Assembly: GCF_000296775.1 (NCBI RefSeq)
Contig: NZ_AJLE01000007.1
Span: 1 to 64,000 of the forward strand
DNA from: Sulfurovum sp. AR
Lineage (GTDB): Bacteria; Campylobacterota; Campylobacteria; Campylobacterales; Sulfurovaceae
DNA: 64,000 nucleotides
Reading direction: 5' to 3'
Positions 18,037 through 25,336 of this stretch are shown here, one piece after another. Under the pieces are notes generated by a model. It saw only the letters and a program-made list of their open reading frames with translations, was not told the origin of the DNA and did not search any database. Position 1 is the stretch's first letter; each line of letters starts with the position of its first letter. Both the position numbers and the translations under genes were made by a program.

Positions 18037-20052
18037 TTAGAATTTATATTTTATATTTGTATAAAAATAACGTCCAGGCTCATTAAGAAGCATTACATCG
18101 CCACCACCTGCAGTAAGTAAAGTCAAATCTTTATAAGTGTTTGATACTGCATAAGTCTCATCAAATACATTGTCAATACCTACGGTAAGTTCAAAGTTTT
18201 TACCAAATTGTTTTGTTCCCTTTAGATTAAGTACGGCATACCCATCTAATTCTTGTTCACCATTGTCTGAATCAAAATCTGACCATTCATCAGATGCGAC
18301 TATTTCTGCTCTCAATGCCAAACTATCATCATAGTCATAGTTTACTGCCAAGTTAAGCTTAAATGGTGGGATCTCAGGCATATCTGTATCTGATTGTCCA
18401 CTTAGGGCATTTTCTTTTTCACCTCTTTGGTAAGACATTCCATAATCAAAGTAGAGTGCATCTGTTGCAACATATGTTCCACTTAAATCAAAACCATAGA
18501 TAGTCGCGTCTACATTTTCAAATGAATGCATCATGTTGTTTGCATTATAGGCAATAAAATCATCTAGTTTCGAATAGAATGCTTTTGCTTTGATCGTAGC
18601 ATTTTCATACTTCTTTTCAACACCTAGATCAAACTCATAATTAACGGTATTTTCCAAATCTGAGGTACCAACCATTGGGAAGGAAGGTGGCATACTCATC
18701 ATCATCATCTGAATAAAATACAACTCTCTTGCATCAGGTACTCTTGATGATTTACCAAATCCGGCAAAATATTGAGTACTTTCATTCGCTTGATACGTTC
18801 CAAATATATAACCATTAAGTTCATTATAGTCATTATCTGGCTGTTGTGTAGTATTAGGATTCTGAGAAGTGATCTTCGTATCATCATATCTTAGCCCAAT
18901 ATCTAGTGTCAATTTATCCATTTTAATCTCATCTTTAAGGAAAAATGCATAATTTTTAGTATCTACATCATCAATACTCTTTGTACCAGACCAAGACCCC
19001 ATTCCTATATATGCTCCATCCCAATTACGTATGCTATAGTCTAACCCTGCAGTAATAGTATGATTATCTACATCAAAACTGTTCTTAAGTTTTGCTCCCT
19101 GCATCTTCGTTGTAAGTGCATGTGTCGTTTCCATATTATTAGCAGAGTTTCTATATTTATTTGACATTGGATGATCCACTTCTGATTGAAAGAGTTTAAG
19201 GTTTAACTCTTTAGAATAAGTACCTAAATCCTTTGCAATATACTCGATATTATAAATATCTGAATCATCATAAAGGGCATCCATTCCAGAAGATGGGTAC
19301 AATACATCATCACTTCTATTTGCTGTATAGCTCAATCTTAACTCTTGATTATCTGTGATATCCCAGAAAAGTTTCGCCATAAATGTCTTTTTCGTATAAG
19401 CGTCCATATCCTTGTATGCTGGCTGATAACGTGTCATATTAGAAACTCCTGCCTCTTCCATCTGCTCTGCAAAATCGTTACCGTCACCATCTTCATACTG
19501 TTCACTTTTCTCAGTTGAACCAGAAAGTAAAACTCTTACATTGTCTGTGATACCCCCACTAAGTGAAAATGCACCTTTTTGGTAGCCCCAAGATCCTAAA
19601 CCTACGTTCAATTCACCTGCAAACTCTTCTTCTGGTTTCACTGTATGGATCTTTACATCTCCACTGAGTGAACCAAACTCTTCTACATTGAATGGACCTT
19701 CATTGATCTCAATATAATCTACATTGTTTGTCAATACATGAGAGACTGGCGGATCCATTCTGTTTGGACATGCACCATAGACTTTTGCGCCGTCTATTGT
19801 AATATTGATATTGTCTTTTTTCTGTCCTCTTAAGATAATATCATTTGCGACACCCGATCTTCTTACAAGTGAAACACTTGCTGACTGTTTAAAAAGTGCT
19901 TCTCCCAAATCGGCTGACTTAATGTCTTCTCCACTTACATCTTTAACCACTTCTGTATCTACTTTTGTGGCTACGTTTATCGATTCTAACTCAACTTCGG
20001 CAGCATTCAAACACACTGAACATACCAAAGAGAGGTAAATTCCCTTTTTCAT
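18037..20052 (-). CDS. TonB-dependent outer-membrane receptor, OprC/NosA copper type
   Basis: 671 residues: signal peptide about 1-18, plug domain about 30-140, then a 22-strand-type barrel ending in aromatic YKF. The plug has GACPNRMDPP, in which Cys95 and Met99 form the CxxxM element of OprC/NosA-like copper receptors. His294 and Met296 form a matching HxM (DHPM). A methionine cluster (Met449-454 and Met460) lies in a later barrel segment, possibly a further soft-metal site. The motif match is seen; copper as substrate is inferred from the family. The gene follows tonB, and a direct-repeat operator lies 41-58 bases before its ATG. GGAGAG is the ribosome-binding site. Confidence 0.88.
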   Translation of the reverse strand: MKKGIYLSLVCSVCLNAAEVELESINVATKVDTEVVKDVSGEDIKSADLGEALFKQSASVSLVRRSGVANDIILRGQKKDNINITIDGAKVYGACPNRMDPPVSHVLTNNVDYIEINEGPFNVEEFGSLSGDVKIHTVKPEEEFAGELNVGLGSWGYQKGAFSLSGGITDNVRVLLSGSTEKSEQYEDGDGNDFAEQMEEAGVSNMTRYQPAYKDMDAYTKKTFMAKLFWDITDNQELRLSYTANRSDDVLYPSSGMDALYDDSDIYNIEYIAKDLGTYSKELNLKLFQSEVDHPMSNKYRNSANNMETTHALTTKMQGAKLKNSFDVDNHTITAGLDYSIRNWDGAYIGMGSWSGTKSIDDVDTKNYAFFLKDEIKMDKLTLDIGLRYDDTKITSQNPNTTQQPDNDYNELNGYIFGTYQANESTQYFAGFGKSSRVPDARELYFIQMMMMSMPPSFPMVGTSDLENTVNYEFDLGVEKKYENATIKAKAFYSKLDDFIAYNANNMMHSFENVDATIYGFDLSGTYVATDALYFDYGMSYQRGEKENALSGQSDTDMPEIPPFKLNLAVNYDYDDSLALRAEIVASDEWSDFDSDNGEQELDGYAVLNLKGTKQFGKNFELTVGIDNVFDETYAVSNTYKDLTLLTAGGGDVMLLNEPGRYFYTNIKYKF

Positions 20053-20092
20053 ATAACTCTCCTCACTTAATTTGAGTTATGGTGTCATAGTT

Positions 20093-20110
20093 GTGTTAAT
20101 TAAGTGTTAA
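20093..20110 (-). promoter_or_regulatory. Direct-repeat operator, receptor copy
   Basis: Read on the minus strand: TTAACAC, spacer TTAA, TTAACAC. The two perfect 7-bp half-sites start 11 bp apart. It lies two bases after the tonB stop codon and 41-58 bases before the receptor ATG. A CATAAC hexamer 11 bases downstream may be the -10. It is one of four matching sites in this cluster. Confidence 0.7.
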
Positions 20111-20112
20111 AT

Positions 20113-20886
20113 CTATCTGATTTGATAGAGAAGTTTGATGGTAATACTTTTTGGTAGCGAAATAGGTGCATTTTTGGTATCTATAGGAAACGCACTTTTT
20201 ACAGCATTACGTGCAGAACTATGGAACACTTTAGGCCCGCTTACAGAGATATTTCCCACTTGTCCATTGCTCAAAATAGTAAATTCAATCTTGATCGTAC
20301 CCTGCATGCCTCTTCTTTGTGCAATACGTGGATATGATTTGTGCTTGTTTATTTTATCCCTGATACTTGCAAGAAATTGATTTTTCTGTGCAAGAGTGAT
20401 GTTTGCTCTTCGTGAAGAAGCTTTTTGTCTCCTCTGTTTTTTCTTGGCGATTTTCTTACTCGTTCTTGTCTTCGCTTTAGGTTTTGGTTTTTTCTTAACC
20501 TCTTTTACAACCGGTTTAGGTATTACTTTTTGCACTACAGGTTCATGCGTAGGTTCCTCTTTGACTTCAGGCTCCTCCTCAGGAACAAGTTCTTTAATGA
20601 TCTCAGGTTCAACAACAGGCTTTTCTTCGACAACAGGTTCTTCTTTAACGATAGGTTTCTCTATCACTTTTTCTTCTTTTATCTCCTCCTTTTCCACCTG
20701 TTCTACGGAAGCAACAGCTTCAGCTTGAAAAGAACATAAGCATAGCTGCGTCGTTTTCTCTTCTGTTTTTTGTGTTGAGACAAGATAACGATCTTCCATA
20801 TAAAAAAACAAACTTATCATGAAAAGGTATATAAGTGAAGTGCTAAAATAAGAGATAAAATGGCGATGTTTTAACATATTTAGCAT
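20113..20886 (-). CDS. TonB energy-transducing protein
   Basis: 257 residues with typical TonB architecture: a cytoplasmic start, one transmembrane helix (about 12-30), a long Glu/Lys/Val/Pro-rich periplasmic rod (about 65-150), and a C-terminal TonB domain (about 165-257) with SYPRIAQRRGMQGTIKIEF and the ILSNGQV segment. A CLC pair lies just after the membrane helix. No exbB or exbD is adjacent, so it must share a proton-motive motor encoded elsewhere. The ribosome-binding site is weak. Two direct-repeat operators lie upstream, and the receptor gene follows after 60 bases. Confidence 0.88.
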   Translation of the reverse strand: MLNMLKHRHFISYFSTSLIYLFMISLFFYMEDRYLVSTQKTEEKTTQLCLCSFQAEAVASVEQVEKEEIKEEKVIEKPIVKEEPVVEEKPVVEPEIIKELVPEEEPEVKEEPTHEPVVQKVIPKPVVKEVKKKPKPKAKTRTSKKIAKKKQRRQKASSRRANITLAQKNQFLASIRDKINKHKSYPRIAQRRGMQGTIKIEFTILSNGQVGNISVSGPKVFHSSARNAVKSAFPIDTKNAPISLPKSITIKLLYQIR

Positions 20887-20922
20887 AGAAGAGTCTTTTT
20901 TGGGATGTATTATGACGGAAAA

Positions 20923-20940
20923 ACGTTAAGGAAGTGTTAA
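20923..20940 (-). promoter_or_regulatory. Direct-repeat operator, proximal tonB copy
   Basis: Minus strand: TTAACAC, spacer TTCC, TTAACGT, with half-sites 11 bp apart; the second differs from consensus at two bases. A CATAAT -10-like hexamer follows after eight bases (20909-20914). The site is 37-54 bases before the tonB ATG. Confidence 0.6.
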
Positions 20941-21038
20941 AAAGAACAGAAGGAGTTTGTATGTAATGAGGGGGGTCATCCATACAAGACACCTTCTATG
21001 TTCCACTTATTTCGACGTAAAAGAATTATGACGAAGAA

Positions 21039-21056
21039 GTGTTAATTTAGTGTTAA
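21039..21056 (-). promoter_or_regulatory. Direct-repeat operator, distal tonB copy
   Basis: Minus strand: TTAACAC, spacer TAAA, TTAACAC, with perfect half-sites 11 bp apart, then eight bases and CATAAT (21025-21030). The spacing and the CGTCATAAT block match the proximal tonB promoter. A transcript starting here would have a leader of about 130 bases before tonB. Confidence 0.65.
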
Positions 21057-21075
21057 GCTAAATAAATATTTTGCA

Positions 21076-21789
21076 TTACTTTGTATTTGGATACTCAGGA
21101 TGACAATATTCAGTACCGAGTGAACAACATCCATCAGCAATACCTTGATTTTTCAGCCCTTTGTCAAATGACCAGTAATGGTTATAGCTACCATCGCGCA
21201 AGAAACTGAATACTGTAACAATATCTGTTGCATTTTCAGACTCTGCTAATGCAATATCTCGGTTCAAATCATTCACATCTACTACTTCAATAATACATCC
21301 AACTTTAAGCGCATCTATTTCTGATGGAGAACCCTGTGCAACAAGATTCTCATAGAGTGTTTGTATCGCTGAAATATCATAGGTTCCCGCATTCATCTCT
21401 TCTATGGGTGTGTTCATATATCCTAAAGGTTCCAAATCCACATTGGTAAAATTCACATCATCACTCAATTTATATTTTTGAATAAGCTCTTGTACCACAG
21501 CAATATGCTGATATTCTCCATTACTTGCAATTTTTGTAAACTGTTCTGTACCATATTGATCATACAAAGCATTGTAGACATCATATGCTAATCTTTCTTC
21601 ATTTCCCATATACGCAAGTGTATTAGTTAATTCTTGAGACAGTTTTGCAACAGGTGCATCAAGCGCAATTTCTACCTCAGTAGGTATTGAAGAGGATTCA
21701 ACCACACTGGAAGATCCACCACCACATCCCATGATACTCAACACTAGACCACCAACCAACACACTTTTGAATAAACTATTTTTTTTCAA
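21076..21789 (-). CDS. DUF2202 lipoprotein with ferritin-like domain
   Basis: 237 residues. A lipoprotein signal peptide ends at Cys22 (SIMGC), so the protein is predicted to be lipid-anchored outside the inner membrane. The DUF2202 domain (about 50-215) is helical with ferritin-like candidate metal ligands: Glu64/Glu65, Glu92 and His95 (EYQH), Glu168 and His204. The end is cysteine-rich (Cys221, Cys222, Cys229 followed by His230). The start is TTG, with AGGAG eight bases upstream and no in-frame ATG nearby. A direct-repeat operator lies 46-63 bases upstream. The family's function is not established; the link to metal handling is inferred from the ligands and the neighbours. Confidence 0.8.
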   Translation of the reverse strand: MKKNSLFKSVLVGGLVLSIMGCGGGSSSVVESSSIPTEVEIALDAPVAKLSQELTNTLAYMGNEERLAYDVYNALYDQYGTEQFTKIASNGEYQHIAVVQELIQKYKLSDDVNFTNVDLEPLGYMNTPIEEMNAGTYDISAIQTLYENLVAQGSPSEIDALKVGCIIEVVDVNDLNRDIALAESENATDIVTVFSFLRDGSYNHYWSFDKGLKNQGIADGCCSLGTEYCHPEYPNTK

Positions 21790-21834
21790 TGTACACTCTC
21801 CTTCTCTTTATATTTCTAATATCATAGTAGAGAA

Positions 21835-21852
21835 GTGTTAAGTAAGTGTGAA
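21835..21852 (-). promoter_or_regulatory. Direct-repeat operator, DUF2202 copy
   Basis: Minus strand: TTCACAC, spacer TTAC, TTAACAC, with half-sites 11 bp apart, then eight bases and TATGAT (21821-21826) as the likely -10. It is 46-63 bases before the TTG start of the DUF2202 gene. Confidence 0.65.
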
Positions 21853-21884
21853 ATTTATAATAAAAATAATATGAATTTATATTG

Positions 21885-22724
21885 TTAAGCGGTGTGAACT
21901 TTCTCCATGTTTAAACTCACCGTAGTACCAACACCTTTTTCCGACTTGAAATGGATCTCTATACCCTCTTCATCACAATATGCTTTAACCAACGCAAGTC
22001 CTATGCCTTCCCCGTCTTTTCTATCATCTGCCTGATAATAACGTTCATGCACACGTAAAAGTTCTGTACTTCCCATACCCACACCCTGATCTTCCACACT
22101 TAATATATGGTTATGCAGTGTCACATGTATCGGTGCATCCTTGGAAGAATACTTCATTGCATTGGAAACAATGTTGTCAAACATCTGTTCAAAACCTATT
22201 TTATCTACTTCTACCTCATACTGTTCCAGACTGAGTTCAAACGGATTCCGTCTCTGATCTTTGAATACTTCGATCCTATCTTCAATTAATGATTGAAGAT
22301 CAAAACGTTCTTTTTCTATCGTATGCATCTCTTTATGAATACTATAGACCAACTCATCATAGAGTTTTTTGAGTCTTACACTGGCATCTTCTATACGTTT
22401 GATACGCTTTAAGGATTTTTCATCTTCCATGGTTTTTTTTAACATGGATGTATTGGCTTTGATCGTAGAGAGCGGAATGTTAAGTTCATGAATAATATCA
22501 TTGGTAAGAGAAGTCAGCGTATCTTCCATCTGTTTTTTAGGTGCAAAAATAAGTGTAGAGAGCACATATCCCCATCCTATGGCTACGAGTAGAACCAAAG
22601 CACCTGCTATAAAAAAATTAATCTCAATGATATTCCAATTCCCTAAAAAACGATACACGGCAGTCAGCAGCGTGAACATAGTCACAAAGTAGATGACCGT
22701 ACCAACAATAATCTCTTTTCTCAT
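21885..22724 (-). CDS. Sensor histidine kinase
   Basis: 279 residues. Two transmembrane helices (about 6-26 and 34-58) are joined by only about eight residues, so there is no periplasmic sensor domain. The HisKA helix has His79 in NDIIHELNIPL. The ATPase domain has an N-box (FDNIVSNAMKYSS), G1 (DQGVGMG) and G2 (GEGIGLAL). It probably senses a signal within the membrane or through a partner protein. Its ATG overlaps the stop of the response regulator gene by four bases (ATGA), so the two are coupled. Confidence 0.92.
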   Translation of the reverse strand: MRKEIIVGTVIYFVTMFTLLTAVYRFLGNWNIIEINFFIAGALVLLVAIGWGYVLSTLIFAPKKQMEDTLTSLTNDIIHELNIPLSTIKANTSMLKKTMEDEKSLKRIKRIEDASVRLKKLYDELVYSIHKEMHTIEKERFDLQSLIEDRIEVFKDQRRNPFELSLEQYEVEVDKIGFEQMFDNIVSNAMKYSSKDAPIHVTLHNHILSVEDQGVGMGSTELLRVHERYYQADDRKDGEGIGLALVKAYCDEEGIEIHFKSEKGVGTTVSLNMEKVHTA

Positions 22725-23374
22725 TTAATGCTCATCTGGTACCCTACTCCGCGTACATTCTGTATCTGCGTAGGGAAATATTTTTTAAGTTGTGCGATAT
22801 AGACTCTCAAGGCACCATCACTGGCTTCCTCTGAAGCACTCCAAAGACGTTCTTTGATTTGATCTAAAGGGACCACGCGTCCCTGACCTTCTAACAAAGT
22901 GAGAAGAAGTTCACTTCCTTTCATACTCAACTCCAGTACCTGACCATTTTGATACAAAGTCTTTGTCAATATATCGAACTGATACGCTCCTATCTGTACG
23001 ATCTGACTGCGTACCTGTCTACGCAACACTGCCTGTATTCGCAGGAAAAGTTCATCCAGGTCGACAGGCTTCTGGATGTAATCATCTCCTCCTTTTTCAA
23101 ACCCCTCTTTGAGCGATGCTTTATCTTCTCTGGAGGTAATAAAGATACAAGGGGTTTCATCTCCGCTTTGACGTAATTTTTCTAAAAGTTCAAAACCATT
23201 TTCATACGGCAGATTGACATCAAAAAGATAGAGATCAAAAATATGCTCATAGGTGAGATCAAGTGCACTATAGGGATCTAGGGCACAGTGTAGAACATGT
23301 CCCTCTTCTTCCAAAAAGTCTTCCAGGGTTTCATTGAACAGTTTATCATCTTCTAATACCAGTATCCGTGCCAA
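22721..23374 (-). CDS. OmpR-family response regulator
   Basis: 217 residues. The receiver domain has acidic residues LEDD (7-10), the phosphoacceptor Asp52, Thr near 80 and Lys near 102 in QKPVDL. The C-terminal winged helix (about 125-217) has the OmpR/PhoB layout (SMKGSELLLTLLEGQGRVV, then LRVYIAQLKKYF and VRGVGYQM). The start is TTG with AGGA upstream. It heads the minus-strand cluster. Its DNA-binding type matches the 11-bp-periodic direct repeats found before three downstream genes, so it is the prime candidate for their regulator; this is inference. Confidence 0.93.
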   Translation of the reverse strand: MARILVLEDDKLFNETLEDFLEEEGHVLHCALDPYSALDLTYEHIFDLYLFDVNLPYENGFELLEKLRQSGDETPCIFITSREDKASLKEGFEKGGDDYIQKPVDLDELFLRIQAVLRRQVRSQIVQIGAYQFDILTKTLYQNGQVLELSMKGSELLLTLLEGQGRVVPLDQIKERLWSASEEASDGALRVYIAQLKKYFPTQIQNVRGVGYQMSIK

Positions 23375-23405
23375 TACTTTCCTTTGCTTGGATATTTCAT
23401 CTATG

Positions 23406-23411
23406 ATTATA
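23406..23411 (-). promoter_or_regulatory. -10 element for the two-component genes
   Basis: TATAAT on the minus strand 32 bases before the response regulator start. No copy of the direct-repeat operator lies here, so the regulator pair does not look self-controlled through that site. Confidence 0.45.
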
Positions 23412-23447
23412 CCTCAAAGTTATTTACATGCTAATCCAATTTCATGC

Positions 23448-23453
23448 TATACT
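23448..23453 (+). promoter_or_regulatory. -10 element for the small export-like membrane protein
   Basis: TGCTATACT extended -10, about 32 bases before the TTG start at 23485, divergent from the response regulator promoter. Confidence 0.45.
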
Positions 23454-23484
23454 TTGATTTCAAACCCAGATGGAAGGTAAATTA

Positions 23485-24141
23485 TTGAAACTCGATCAAT
23501 CATTTTTAAAACATAAAGAGGGGCAGATCTTGCTGCTTGGACTTATGTTATTAGGCGGCTACTTCATTCTTGTTTTACTTTGTGCTATTTTTTATTCAGA
23601 TTATTTTCAAGAATTACTCAGTATCACGGTCACGAATGTTATATTTGGACGAATGGCAGGACTCTCTATAGGTGTAGCTTCACAGATGAACACGACGTTT
23701 CTTGTGCTCTTCAACTTTTTCATTGAAACGATCATGGTTCTCATTTTATATCCGCTTTTCGTATTCAGTTGGAACAAGCTTGACTTCCTCTCATACCCTC
23801 CCCTTAGCCGATACCTGGAACGCTCTAAAATAAATGCCCATAAATATGAGCCCCTTATTAAACGTTATGGGATCATTGGGCTTATTTTATTTGTATTGAC
23901 ACCTTTTGCCATGACAGGTCCGGTGGCAGGAAGTTTTGTCGGATTTCTGATCGGATTTAGACATCGCGTGACTTTGACTATTGTACTTACAAGTACCTTT
24001 GTGGCGATCAATATATGGATCTATTTGATCAAGAATTTTGAAGAAGAACTGGTTGCATACAGTGACATACTTATGATAGGTCTGTTCATAGCTGTCGCTG
24101 TATTACTGTTGTGGTATTTTGTTAAGAAAAATTTTCGTTGA
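23485..24141 (+). CDS. Small integral membrane protein (COG2426-like, small multidrug export family)
   Basis: 218 residues with about five hydrophobic segments (near 14-38, 52-88, 122-142, 150-170 and 182-212). The GIIGLILFVLTPFAMTGPVAGSF segment resembles the conserved core of the small multidrug export family, which is distantly related to DedA/SNARE-type proteins; substrates are not proven. I prefer the TTG at 23485 because GAAGG lies eight bases before it, whereas the in-frame ATG at 23470 has no ribosome-binding site. It lies between the TonB module and fabG. Confidence 0.65.
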   Translation: MKLDQSFLKHKEGQILLLGLMLLGGYFILVLLCAIFYSDYFQELLSITVTNVIFGRMAGLSIGVASQMNTTFLVLFNFFIETIMVLILYPLFVFSWNKLDFLSYPPLSRYLERSKINAHKYEPLIKRYGIIGLILFVLTPFAMTGPVAGSFVGFLIGFRHRVTLTIVLTSTFVAINIWIYLIKNFEEELVAYSDILMIGLFIAVAVLLLWYFVKKNFR

Positions 24142-24151
24142 AATTTTTCTT
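24124..24151. terminator. Bidirectional hairpin between convergent genes
   Basis: Perfect 11-bp stem (24124-24134 with 24141-24151) and six-base loop. An A-run on one side and a T-run on the other make it usable in both directions. It covers the stop codon of the plus-strand gene and ends just before the fabG stop. Confidence 0.6.
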
Positions 24152-24156
24152 GGATA

Positions 24157-24900
24157 TTACATAAACATCCCGCCATTGACTTTAAGTGTCTCACCTGTAA
24201 TGTAAGAAGAGTGATCAGAGAGCAAAAATGCCACGGCTTCAGCGACCTCTTTAGGTTCACCGAATCGACCCATCGGTATCTTGGCTGTGAATGCATCTTT
24301 GACCTCATCTTTAAGCACATCTGTCATCTCTGTCGCGATGAAACCCGGAGTGATCGTATTGTAACGGATATTCCTAGGTGCTGCCTCGATCGCAAAACTT
24401 TTTGTCATTGCGATCGTTCCGCCTTTACTTGCCGAATAATTCGTTTGCCCGGCATTTCCTGTTTCACCTACGATGGAAGAGATATTTACCACAGAACCAA
24501 AACGCTTTTTCCCCATCACTTTGAGCGCTTCACGACACCCTATAAAGGTCGATGTTAAGTTTGCATTGATCACATCCATGAACTCTTCCGTTTTCATACG
24601 CATCGCCAGTTTATCTTTAGTAATACCTGCATTATTCACAAGATATGCAAGTTCACCGTCTGCATCAACAATGCTTTTTATCCCCGCTACAAAAGCTTCA
24701 TCATCACTTACGTCAAATCCTATCACTTCAGCTCTACCGCCTTCAGCTTCTATCCCTGCTTTTACAGCATTTGCTTCAGCCTCTCCGGAACGATAATTAA
24801 TCCAAACTTTCAAACCGAAAGTTGCAAGCCTTTTCGCTATCTCTGCACCTATCCCTCTGCTTGCTCCTGTGACTAAAACATTGTGACCTGTAAATTTCAT
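24157..24900 (-). CDS. fabG: 3-oxoacyl-ACP reductase
   Basis: 247-residue short-chain dehydrogenase that reduces 3-oxoacyl-ACP with NADPH. It has TGASRGIG (nucleotide binding), NNAG, Ser in NISSIVGETGN, the catalytic YSASK, and the C-terminal TGETLKVNGGM. The ATG at 24900 starts the conserved N-terminus and has AGGGT upstream; the frame continues upstream without homology. It is separated from acpP by the TonB module. Confidence 0.96.
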   Translation of the reverse strand: MKFTGHNVLVTGASRGIGAEIAKRLATFGLKVWINYRSGEAEANAVKAGIEAEGGRAEVIGFDVSDDEAFVAGIKSIVDADGELAYLVNNAGITKDKLAMRMKTEEFMDVINANLTSTFIGCREALKVMGKKRFGSVVNISSIVGETGNAGQTNYSASKGGTIAMTKSFAIEAAPRNIRYNTITPGFIATEMTDVLKDEVKDAFTAKIPMGRFGEPKEVAEAVAFLLSDHSSYITGETLKVNGGMFM

Positions 24901-24973
24901 TTTGACCCTTTTTTTATACTTTTGATAAAATTGTACCATGTTTTTATGGTACAATTGCAGAAAGGACAGATGC

Positions 24974-25312
24974 ATGGAAAATAAAATTAAAAAATCAGTA
25001 GCTACCTTACTTGCTCATATCATCAAAATTGATGATAGAGATATCGAAAAAGAAACACCGCTTTTCTGTAAACTGATGGAAATTGATTTTGGTTGTGGTC
25101 CTGAAGAAGCAAAAACCTTTTTAAAAGAAACCTTGCAAGAAGAGTATGACCTTGATGAGCATATTGCTATCATCAATGAGGCTTTATGTGATGACAAACT
25201 CAGCAAAATGCATATCCTCGAGCAACTGAATCATATTATCTACTCAGATACGATCACACCAAATGATTATGAAGAATTTGAAAAGATCAAAAAGGCACTT
25301 TTCTCCTGCTGA
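24974..25312 (+). CDS. TerB-like small helical protein
   Basis: 112 residues, acidic and all-helical. The spacing of helices and the final segment (LEQLNHIIYSDTITPNDYEEFEKIKKAL) recall the TerB/DjlA N-terminal fold, in which an A-D-G-x-x-x-x-E loop is typical; here that loop is degenerate. No function can be assigned. The ATG at 24974 is favoured by AAAGGA upstream. It is divergent from fabG and convergent with gpmI. Confidence 0.6.
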   Translation: MENKIKKSVATLLAHIIKIDDRDIEKETPLFCKLMEIDFGCGPEEAKTFLKETLQEEYDLDEHIAIINEALCDDKLSKMHILEQLNHIIYSDTITPNDYEEFEKIKKALFSC

Positions 25313-25336
25313 TCTAAAAATCTGTCTTAGATCAGC
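25308..25336. terminator. Bidirectional hairpin joining the TerB-like and gpmI gene ends
   Basis: Perfect 10-bp stem, GCTGATCTAA at 25308-25317 with TTAGATCAGC at 25327-25336, and a nine-base loop. Both stop codons lie inside the stem arms, so the last codons of the two convergent genes serve as terminator arms. Confidence 0.6.

Noticed and set aside
20396-20739. Plus-strand frames of more than 100 residues opposite tonB
   Set aside because: They mirror the repetitive Glu/Lys/Pro coding of the TonB rod (giving Phe/Ser/Leu-rich nonsense) and have no ribosome-binding site.
20840-20984. Small minus-strand reading frame (starts MDDPPHYIQT) between the distal tonB operator and tonB, with GAAGGTG upstream
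   Set aside because: It runs through the proximal operator and promoter and overlaps the start of tonB in another frame, and its residues show no protein-like pattern. More likely leader RNA.
21882-21898. TTGTTAA...GTGTGAA near the kinase stop, resembling a fifth operator
   Set aside because: The half-sites are 10 rather than 11 bp apart, one is poor, and they overlap the coding end of the histidine kinase.
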